A stretch of DNA of 64,000 nt, from assembly GCF_000482865.1 (NCBI RefSeq), contig NZ_AXWW01000033.1, forward strand, positions 30,408 to 94,407, written 5' to 3'. Positions within the stretch are counted from its first letter, which is position 1. Each line of letters opens with the position of its first letter. Under the pieces are notes generated by a model. That model searched no databases. It worked only from the letters and a program-made list of their open reading frames with translations, and was not told the origin of the DNA. The DNA comes from Actinokineospora inagensis DSM 44258. Lineage in GTDB: Bacteria; Actinomycetota; Actinomycetes; Mycobacteriales; Pseudonocardiaceae. Below are positions 55,272-61,665 of this stretch, in pieces. The translations under genes and the position numbers were made by a program.

Positions 55272-55703
55272 CTCGGCGATGCAGTGGGTGGGGGTGCCTG
55301 GGGGCAGATGGTGTGGGCGCAGGTCACGCTGTCTATGTCGGTGTCCGGGTTCAGGAACACGCGAAACTGCCGGTCGTTCGTTTGCCTGTGGGTGTGCGCG
55401 TTACGGCCGTGATGATCGGGGTGGCCGTCGCACCGGGCTGTGGCCTGGTCTGCGTTGCGGCTGACCCGTGTGCCCCTTCTTGGGGCAGCCGGGCTGGTGG
55501 GCGCGGGCTTGGCCGTGTTGGGCGTCTTCGCAGTCCGGTCCGCGGGTGTCCTGATCGGAGTTGGCAGACCGCGCCGGAGCGTCTCCGGCTGGAGGCCGAC
55601 ACGCACGTCACCGCGCTGCCGGGAAGCATCCACATGGCAGGCCACCGTCCCCAGACCACGGGCTGCGCCAGTCACGCCGAACCCATCGCCCGTACCCTCC
55701 AGA

Positions 55704-55831
55704 GCAGCCCCCACCCTCCCGGGGGGCGGCCCCGGTGCCAGTCTACCGGGAGGGCGAGATCGACAGGGGTTGGTGCCGTGACCTGTGGGTGGCCGAGTGG
55801 GGTGTGGACAACTCAGTCTGGATGGCGTCGA
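55704..55831. repeat. Direct repeat of about 128 bp, copy 2
   Basis: Second copy of 55143-55271 in the same orientation, roughly 85 percent alike by eye. The TGTGGACAA element is kept at 55803-55811. The two copies are 430 bases apart. Confidence 0.7.
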
Positions 55832-56129
55832 GTTGGTGGCGAAATGACGGTGGTGGGCGGCAGGGGCCGGGTCGACGTAGAGGGAACAACACGCGGGTAA
55901 GAGTCCAACGGACACGTTGTGCCACGAGTGGGTCGCCAGCCAGGTGGGGGGCGTTGACGTAACCGGCGGGCCTGCGGCGCCGGTCGGTGGTCACGGGTGG
56001 ATGCCAGTGGCGAACGTGGCTGTCAGGGGTGCCCGTCGACCGTGGTCGAAATCAAGACAGCGGCCGGAAACGCGCGTCGCCCCGGGCCGGTGGAGACAGG
56101 CCCGGGGCGATGACGAGTGGAACGGGGGA

Positions 56130-56801
56130 TCAGCCGGGGTAGCTCGGGTCGCTGGTCGCGGTCTGGCTGGAGCGGCTGATCACGTGGTCGACGATGCCGT
56201 ATTCCTTGGCTTCCGGGGCGCTGAACCAGCGGTCGCGTTCGGAGTCGGTGAGGATGGTTTCGGCGGTCTGGCCGGTGAAGCCCGCGGTCAGGTCGGCCAT
56301 CTTGCGCTTCATGCCGCGCAGGCGGTTGGCCTGGATGGTGATGTCGGACTCGCTGCCGCCGATGCCGGAGGACGGCTGGTGCATCAGGATCTCCGCGTTG
56401 GGCAGCGCGTAGCGCTTGCCCGGCTCGCCCGCGGACAGCAGGAACTGTCCCATCGAGGCGGCGATGCCCATGGCGTAGGTCGCCACGTCGCAGGAGATGA
56501 AGTTCATCGTGTCGTAGATGGCCATGCCCGCGGTGATGGAGCCGCCGGGGGAGTTGATGTACATGGCGATGTCGGCGGCCGGGTTCTCCGCGGCCAGCAA
56601 CAGCATCTGCGCGCAGAGCTTGTTGGCGATCTCGTCGTCGACCTCCTGGCCGAGCACGATGATCCGCTGCGCGAGCAGCCGGTCGTAGAGGGAGTCGCCC
56701 CACGTCATCCCGCCCGAGCCGCCCCGGTTGACAGGCGTGGTGGAGAAGTCGGACCCGGCCGTGGGCGTGGCCGCGACCTGCCTGTACCCGTCGATGTTCA
56801 C
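56130..56801 (-). CDS. clpP: ClpP-type ATP-dependent protease subunit, solitary copy
   Basis: 223 aa from GTG 56801, with GGAG about ten bases upstream; longer in-frame starts lack a ribosome site. The catalytic triad is visible: Ser116 in GIAASMGQ, His141 in LMHQPSSG, and Asp190 in SERDRWF. INSPGGSITAG and the hydrophobic-groove region also match ClpP. The usual genomic partners (a second clpP, clpX, tig) are absent, and the gene lies 1.9 kb upstream of a large biosynthetic operon on the same strand. Extra clpP copies inside clusters are known self-resistance genes, for example beside acyldepsipeptide and clipibicyclene clusters. It could instead be a housekeeping copy with its partner elsewhere. 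Confidence 0.92.
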   Translation of the reverse strand: MNIDGYRQVAATPTAGSDFSTTPVNRGGSGGMTWGDSLYDRLLAQRIIVLGQEVDDEIANKLCAQMLLLAAENPAADIAMYINSPGGSITAGMAIYDTMNFISCDVATYAMGIAASMGQFLLSAGEPGKRYALPNAEILMHQPSSGIGGSESDITIQANRLRGMKRKMADLTAGFTGQTAETILTDSERDRWFSAPEAKEYGIVDHVISRSSQTATSDPSYPG

Positions 56802-57081
56802 GTGCTGCGCTCCTTCTCCTACCGCGTTCGGCCCTGCCTGGCCCACTCTAGCCATCACCGACGTGGCGCGTGCTCCCGACACCTGCGGTTCACCGAGAGC
56901 GTACGGCGACCCCGCCGGTCCACTCGTCGAGCAGGCCCCGGTAGGAGGACAACCGGAGGGATGACCACCGCGCTGAGCTTGGGTTTCCGGTCGGGCGGTG
57001 GCCACCGACTCACCCGGTCGGGTGGACGCGGCCCGGTGCGCACCCCACGTCGCGCACCGGACCGCGTCGGTTCGGGCGGGC

Positions 57082-57939
57082 TCAGGTGGTGGCGATCAGG
57101 AAGTCCTCACCGGTGTTGGGCCGCAGCCCGTCGGTCCGGCCCGCGAAGTAGCGGTCGCCCAGTTCGGTGCTGGGTACGTGCCGGACGTCGCGGAAACCGT
57201 TGGCGCGAGCCAGGGCCGCGATGTCCGATGGCGAGTACAGGCTGATGAACGGTGTCCCGGACGCTCGCGCCGCCTGCTGGACGTACTCGTACCCGGGTCG
57301 GTCCACCTCGTCCACCAGGTCCGTGCGGAGCAGGAAGGTCATGGCCAGGGTCGTGCCCGTGGCCAGCCCGGCGACCTGGCGCAGCGTGGCCGCGGTGGCC
57401 GCTTCGGTCAGGTACATGCTGACGCCGGTGGAGACCACGAACGCCGGCCGGTCCGGGTCGAACCCGGCGGCCACCAGTTCGTCCAACCAGGACTGACCCG
57501 CCTCGAAGTCGACCGGAACCAGGTGCAGCCATTCCGGCGGCGGGTAGCCGAGTTCGCGCAGCCGATCCCGTTTCCACGCCGACGTGGCGGGCTGGTCGAC
57601 CTCGAACACCCGCATCCGGCTCGCCGTCGCCGGTTCCCGCTGGGCGAAGGTGTCCAGTCCGGCGCCGAGGAGCACGTACTGGTCGACGCCGTGATCGGCC
57701 TGCTCGGCGACCAGGTCCTCGATGAACCGCGCCCGACCGACGATGGCCGCGCGGAAGCCACGGACGCCGGGTGAGGACACGTCCGGGCGGTCCCGCCAGC
57801 CGTCGTCCGGGTCGGCCAGGCGCAGTCCGATCCGGTCGTCGAGCACGTGTGGTGGCGCGTCGACCTCGACGTGCAGCGCTCGCCACAGCGCGACCCGCAC
57901 GGCTGTGCTGTCCGGTACGCCGCTTCTGTTGTCCACCAT
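57082..57939 (-). CDS. SAM-dependent methyltransferase, LCM family
   Basis: 285 aa. The SAM-binding motif appears as YVLLGAGLDTFAQR near 88-101, followed by VFEVDQPATSAWKRDRL, which is the signature of the actinobacterial leucine-carboxymethyltransferase-like family. FVVSTGVSMYLTE (motif near 167) and SLYSPSDIAALARANGFR near the C-terminus also fit. The family methylates small-molecule or protein carboxylates and hydroxyls, and its members are numerous and mostly unassigned. It is transcribed with, and 10 bases downstream of, the VOC gene. Involvement in the polyketide pathway is possible but not shown. Confidence 0.88.
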   Translation of the reverse strand: MVDNRSGVPDSTAVRVALWRALHVEVDAPPHVLDDRIGLRLADPDDGWRDRPDVSSPGVRGFRAAIVGRARFIEDLVAEQADHGVDQYVLLGAGLDTFAQREPATASRMRVFEVDQPATSAWKRDRLRELGYPPPEWLHLVPVDFEAGQSWLDELVAAGFDPDRPAFVVSTGVSMYLTEAATAATLRQVAGLATGTTLAMTFLLRTDLVDEVDRPGYEYVQQAARASGTPFISLYSPSDIAALARANGFRDVRHVPSTELGDRYFAGRTDGLRPNTGEDFLIATT

Positions 57940-57949
57940 GGTTGATCCC

Positions 57950-58291
57950 CTAGTTTTTGAGCGGCGCCTGGATGCTCCACACGCGACCGTCCGGGTCGCG
58001 CACGGTCATTTCCCTGGTCCCGTAATGGGTTTCCTCGAACGGCGTGACGACGTCCACTCCGCCGGGGTGGAACGAGTCCGCGTCGGCGACCTTGAGGACC
58101 AGTTGGACCCGCGGTTCCCGGTTCGGCGGCACCTCGGCGATGAACACGAACGGGCCGTCGCCGTTGCGCAGTTGGCCGGAGTTGTGGTCGGTCTCGAACT
58201 CCAGGGTGAAGCCCAGGTCCTGGAAGAACCGCGCGGACCTGCCCCAGTTGTGCGTCTCGACGAAGACGCCGTCGAACCCCTCGGTGCTCAT
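57950..58291 (-). CDS. VOC-family (glyoxalase/bleomycin-resistance-like) protein
   Basis: 113 aa, one VOC unit with two beta-alpha-beta-beta-beta halves. FVETHNWGRSARFFQDLGF is the typical first helix, and EMTVRDPDGRVWSI is the typical last strand with the DPDG turn. Such proteins act as lyases, dioxygenases or drug-binding proteins; with no clear second His/Glu pair I cannot choose. Its ATG lies two bases before the end of the ribbon-helix-helix gene, so the two are probably coupled. Confidence 0.85.
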   Translation of the reverse strand: MSTEGFDGVFVETHNWGRSARFFQDLGFTLEFETDHNSGQLRNGDGPFVFIAEVPPNREPRVQLVLKVADADSFHPGGVDVVTPFEETHYGTREMTVRDPDGRVWSIQAPLKN

Positions 58292-58292
58292 G

Positions 58293-58457
58293 TCAGGACT
58301 CCTTGTCCGGTGGTTGGTGGTGGTCGAGGTACGTCCGCAACGCCTCGGCGACCAGCGCCGAGAGGGACGACCCCGTCTCGATGGCGTGGTGTTTGACCCG
58401 TTTGATCAGGCCGATCGGCAGGTACACGTTGAACTGCTTGACGTCCTCTTCGCCCAC
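58293..58457 (-). CDS. Ribbon-helix-helix (CopG/Arc-like) regulator, 54 aa
   Basis: Read from the - strand with GTG at 58457. It encodes [20 protein letters not shown] followed by [18 protein letters not shown], which is the strand-helix-helix pattern of CopG-type repressors. It ends right before the VOC start. The perfect palindrome at 58465-58480, eight bases upstream, is a natural autoregulatory site. Such small proteins are often antitoxins, but the gene beside it is VOC-like and not a toxin. Confidence 0.75.
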   Translation of the reverse strand: MGEEDVKQFNVYLPIGLIKRVKHHAIETGSSLSALVAEALRTYLDHHQPPDKES

Positions 58458-58464
58458 TCGCCGA

Positions 58465-58480
58465 TGCTAGCATCCTAGCA
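58465..58480. promoter_or_regulatory. Palindromic operator before the RHH/VOC operon
   Basis: TGCTAGCATCCTAGCA: 6-base perfect arms around CATC, directly upstream of the ribbon-helix-helix start. It is AT-richer than its surroundings and is the probable binding site of that repressor. Confidence 0.6.
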
Positions 58481-58566
58481 ATTCCGGACGGCTGGGTGAT
58501 CGGACCGGAACTGTCGGTGGCCCCGGCTAACCTCCGCCGTAGATCACGCGGAAGAGGGAGCCACGC

Positions 58567-59997
58567 ATGGCCGGCACGACGTACCTGGAGCTTTCCGAGC
58601 CGGGGGGCGGAGCGCACAAGTACTACGAGGTGCGCGTCGAGGACACCGAGGTCACGATCACCTACGGCCGGATCGGCGAGCAGGGTCAGGTCCGCACCGC
58701 GGCGTTCGCCGACCACGACAAAGCGGTCCGGGCGGCCGAGAAGAAGATCGGCGAGAAGGTGCGCAAGGGGTACGCCCCGGCGGTCCGCGGCGAGCGGCAG
58801 CGCAGGCCGGTGAGCAGGCGCGAGATCACCAGCACCGCCTCCACCGCCCGGCAGGCCCCGGTGCTGTGGCGGTTCGCCTCCGGCGCGCCCGCGTTCGGCA
58901 TCTTCATCGGCGAGGACCACGCCTGGGTCGGCAACGAGAACGGCGACGTCTACACCCTCACCCACGACGGCCGGGTCACCGGCCGGTTCGGCTTACCCGA
59001 CTCGGTCAAGTGCATCGTCGCCGACGACTTCTGGATCTACGCTGGCTGCGACGACGGTCAGGTCTACGACCTGGGCGGCAAGGTCCCCCGGGTCGCCTAC
59101 GAGATCGCGGGCGACGTCGACATCTACTGGCTCGACATCCACGACGGCGTCCTCGGCGTCTCCGACCGGCACGGCGGGGTCACCGTGGTCGACCACGAGG
59201 ACGAGTTCCAGTGGTCCCGCCGCACGACGGGCGAGAGCGCGTGGATGGTCCGCAACTCCGCCGAGGGCGTCTTCCACGGCCACTCCGAGGGGGTCAGCCA
59301 CTACTCCGGCCGCGGCGACCTGGTCTGGCACACCGGCACCAGCGGCGCCGTCCTCTTCGGATGGCAGGAGTCCGACTCGGTGTTCGCGGGCACCTCCCGC
59401 GGTCTGGTCCAGCGGTTCGCCAAGGCCGACGGCCGCCTCCTGGCGGGCTACCGCTGTGACGCCGCCGTCTTCTCCTGCGCGACGTCCCCGGGTGGCGAGT
59501 ACGTGTTCGCGGGCGACAACCAGTCCTCCGTGTACTGCTTCGCCGCCGACGGCACCCGCCTGTGGAAGCTCGCCACCGGCTGCGGCTCCGCGTTCTCCAT
59601 GCAGTACCGCGACGAACGCCTGTACCTGGTCACCACGGACGGCTCCCTGGCCTGCGTCGACGCCAGCCCGGCCGCCGTCCGCGCCGCCGAGGCGGGTCGG
59701 CTCCCGCAGCGGCAGGACGTCAAGGCGGGCGCCATCGCCCGGGTCGAGGCCACCGCCGAGGTCGAGTTCGTCGCCCAACCGGTCATCGGCTCCGGTTCCG
59801 GCATCGTCGTCGAGTGCGTGCAGGACGGCGGCCGCCTGCGCGTGCACGTCCGCTCCGCGGGCTACGACCCCACCTGGGGCGTGCAGTTCCCCAAGAACGT
59901 GCGCATCCCGGGTGCGCGCTACCTGGTCTCGGAGATCATCCCGTCGGCGAGCGGGACGTTCTACCGGGCGCGGGGGGAGATCCGACGCATCCACTGA
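58567..59997 (+). CDS. WGR-domain protein with beta-propeller
   Basis: 476 aa, ATG after GGGAGCC. Residues 1-80 form a WGR-like domain (YLELSEPGGGAHKYYEV, then TYGRIGEQGQ with Y-GRIG at the W-GRIG position, ending in an AEKKIGEKVRKGY helix). Residues 95-380 form repeated WD40/PQQ-like blades (ENGDVYTLTHDG, CDDGQVYDLGG, DNQSSVYCFAADGTRLW). The last 95 residues are a beta-rich tail. WGR domains bind DNA ends or nucleic acid in PARPs and MolR-like proteins. No enzyme domain is present. It diverges from the RHH/VOC operon and is followed by a strong terminator. Confidence 0.85.
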   Translation: MAGTTYLELSEPGGGAHKYYEVRVEDTEVTITYGRIGEQGQVRTAAFADHDKAVRAAEKKIGEKVRKGYAPAVRGERQRRPVSRREITSTASTARQAPVLWRFASGAPAFGIFIGEDHAWVGNENGDVYTLTHDGRVTGRFGLPDSVKCIVADDFWIYAGCDDGQVYDLGGKVPRVAYEIAGDVDIYWLDIHDGVLGVSDRHGGVTVVDHEDEFQWSRRTTGESAWMVRNSAEGVFHGHSEGVSHYSGRGDLVWHTGTSGAVLFGWQESDSVFAGTSRGLVQRFAKADGRLLAGYRCDAAVFSCATSPGGEYVFAGDNQSSVYCFAADGTRLWKLATGCGSAFSMQYRDERLYLVTTDGSLACVDASPAAVRAAEAGRLPQRQDVKAGAIARVEATAEVEFVAQPVIGSGSGIVVECVQDGGRLRVHVRSAGYDPTWGVQFPKNVRIPGARYLVSEIIPSASGTFYRARGEIRRIH

Positions 59998-60002
59998 CCA
60001 CT

Positions 60003-60038
60003 CGCCACCCGCCCGCATGCCCCGGCGGGCGGGTGGCG
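60003..60038. terminator. Bidirectional terminator hairpin
   Basis: CGCCACCCGCCCGC at 60003-60016 pairs perfectly over 14 bases with GCGGGCGGGTGGCG at 60025-60038, with an 8-base loop. It lies six bases after the WGR gene stop and faces the convergent HD-domain gene. Confidence 0.8.
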
Positions 60039-60141
60039 TATTCGCACTCGACCATTTTCCGGACCGGTCGAGAATAGACAGATGGCGATGGCCAATCCGG
60101 TTTGTTTCGCCGCGCGCGGAATTGGTGTTGCCACCCGGTTG

Positions 60142-61014
60142 TCATCGTCGCCAACTGTCCAGGAAATCGCGCAGGCGGCTGGCCGCGCGGTCGTCCTCGG
60201 CGAACAGCACCGCCGCGGCCAGCGCCAACCCGGCGAGGGCCACCGTCGCCGCGGGCCATGAGGTGAGCACCGTGGTCAGCGCGCCCGCTCCGACCAGACC
60301 CCAGGCCAACCGGGCGGTCCAGCGCAGTCCGGGGCGGTGCGCCAAGGCGATCCGGGGGACGGCGGTGAGCACGCCGAGCAGGAAGCGGGCTCGGGCCCGC
60401 CGGGTGGGCAGCGTCGCCAGTTCCGCTGTCCACTCGACCTGCCACCGCCCGCGCATCCCCTTCGGCAGCAACCACACCGCCGTGGCCAGGGACCGAACGC
60501 GGGGTGTCGATCGGCGGATGGTGTCCTCGGACAGCGTCGCCAACTCCGCGGCCACGCCGTCGACGCCCAGGCCCACCGCCAGCGGGACCAGGGTGCGCAG
60601 GGTCTCGGTCGACTTCCGGACCTGCTTCTCCGGTCGCACGTAGGCGATCGTGCGCATGTTGTGCAGGCGGTCGGCGAGTTTGAGCAGCAGGACCGGCCGC
60701 GCGGCGGGTAAGCCGTGTGACTCCAGTCGGTCGAGGCCCGCCAACGTGTCGGCGACAGCGGTGGACAACGCGGACCGCGAGTCGGGGGAGAGGTCGTGCA
60801 GGAGGCCCGCGCACACGAGATCGCGGTCGGCGCCCAGGTCGGCCAGGATCTGGGCGACCGCGAGCGAGTGCCGGATGTACGGCTCGCCGCTGTGCCGGAA
60901 CTGGCCGTGGTGGTGGCGCGCGGCCAACCGGTAGGCGGCGGTGATCGGTTCGGTGTCCTCGCCAGGCCAGGTGGCGGTGTACGCGGTGAGCACCGGGGCC
61001 AGCAGGTCGTCCAC
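60142..61014 (-). CDS. RelA/SpoT-like HD-domain membrane protein
   Basis: 290 aa from GTG 61014, with AGGAG eight bases upstream, two bases after the PadR stop. Residues 10-150 form an HD domain of the RelA/SpoT kind: HHGQFRHSGEPYIRHSLAVA, then LLHDLSPDS with the HD pair, then KLADRLHNMRT. There is no (p)ppGpp synthetase domain, so it resembles a small alarmone hydrolase. The C-terminus has two hydrophobic helices (about 232-275), which is unusual for that group. It is co-transcribed with a PadR regulator and so is probably induced by a specific signal. The substrate is inferred only. Confidence 0.82.
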   Translation of the reverse strand: MDDLLAPVLTAYTATWPGEDTEPITAAYRLAARHHHGQFRHSGEPYIRHSLAVAQILADLGADRDLVCAGLLHDLSPDSRSALSTAVADTLAGLDRLESHGLPAARPVLLLKLADRLHNMRTIAYVRPEKQVRKSTETLRTLVPLAVGLGVDGVAAELATLSEDTIRRSTPRVRSLATAVWLLPKGMRGRWQVEWTAELATLPTRRARARFLLGVLTAVPRIALAHRPGLRWTARLAWGLVGAGALTTVLTSWPAATVALAGLALAAAVLFAEDDRAASRLRDFLDSWRR

Positions 61015-61016
61015 CG

Positions 61017-61334
61017 TCAGGCTCCTTCCACGCCCAGGATCCAGGTGCGCTTGTGCCGGGCCCGGCTGCGGGCCAGCGCCGCCACCGCGGCGGCCGCGCC
61101 GTCGGCGGTGATCCGGTAGAGCCTGCGCGGGGGCCTGCCGACGGAGTCGTACGAGGTGGGCACCTCCCACTCGCTGACCAGCCAGCCCGCCTGCTCCAAC
61201 CGGGCGAGGATCGGGTAGATGGTGCCGGTGGCGACCCCGACCAGGTCGCTCAGTTCCAGGCCGTACCGCTGTCGGTCCGGTTCGCGGAGCAGCACCTCCA
61301 GCACCAACTGGGTCTGCAATGTCATCCTCGGCAT
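61017..61334 (-). CDS. PadR-family transcriptional regulator
   Basis: 105 aa from ATG 61334. A PadR winged helix is clear: TLQTQLVLEVLLREPDRQRY, then GLELSDLVGVATGTIYPILARLEQAGWL, then GRPPRRLYRIT. I prefer 61334 to ATG 61325 because TAGAGT lies seven bases before it, consistent with a leaderless message; neither has a good ribosome site. The operator TATGT-N8-ACATA overlaps the start codon, pointing to autorepression. The HD-domain gene follows two bases later. Confidence 0.88.
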   Translation of the reverse strand: MPRMTLQTQLVLEVLLREPDRQRYGLELSDLVGVATGTIYPILARLEQAGWLVSEWEVPTSYDSVGRPPRRLYRITADGAAAAVAALARSRARHKRTWILGVEGA

Positions 61335-61351
61335 ATGTCGTACTCTACATA
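61334..61351. promoter_or_regulatory. PadR-type operator TATGT-N8-ACATA
   Basis: A perfect 5-base dyad with 8-base spacer, TATGTCGTACTCTACATA, covers the - strand start codon and the likely -10 of the PadR gene. ATGT/ACAT half-sites are the usual PadR pattern. Confidence 0.65.
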
Positions 61352-61665
61352 CGCTCGCCGGGAAGATCAGCCCCATTCACCCGTTCGGGCGGCTCGGAAT
61401 GGCAACAACATGCCATTTCCCACCCGCCGCCAATTGCCGGTTTCGGCCACCCGGAAATCATCCTGGAGACCCTGTGAGCTTTGTCATAACCGGAAAGTCC
61501 CTGGCGGGCCGGGGACCGCGGCGGGAAAGCGACCCGGGCACCGGCCGGTCCGGCGATCTCCGCCCCGGCGCCCCGCCCGGACCGGTTACCATCCGCCGCG
61601 GAAGTGGAGCGCCCAGGTTCGCCGGTCGGCCGACTAGCGCCTTGGATGAGGAGGGGCTCGGTCAG
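61352..61665. other. Intergenic region before the carboxylase gene
   Basis: About 310 bases between divergent genes. The sequence from 61470 to 61495 is AT-richer and may hold the carboxylase promoter. No small gene or convincing hairpin is seen. Confidence 0.4.

Larger units (their letters stand above)
54184..56129. other. 1.9-kb repeat-rich non-coding region
   Basis: No reading frame here has actinobacterial codon periodicity that I can support, although long GC-driven open frames exist on both strands. The part next to the NRPS start (54290-54360) is AT-richer and is the most likely place for the operon promoter. The rest holds the tandem and direct repeats listed separately. Confidence 0.6.

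Noticed and set aside
55181..55915. 244-aa open frame on the - strand in the repeat region
   Set aside because: Pro/Arg/Thr-rich with no domain, spans both direct repeats, and lacks a ribosome binding site.
58293..58457. Toxin-antitoxin pair
   Set aside because: The small gene looks like an antitoxin-type regulator, but its partner is a VOC protein, not a recognised toxin.
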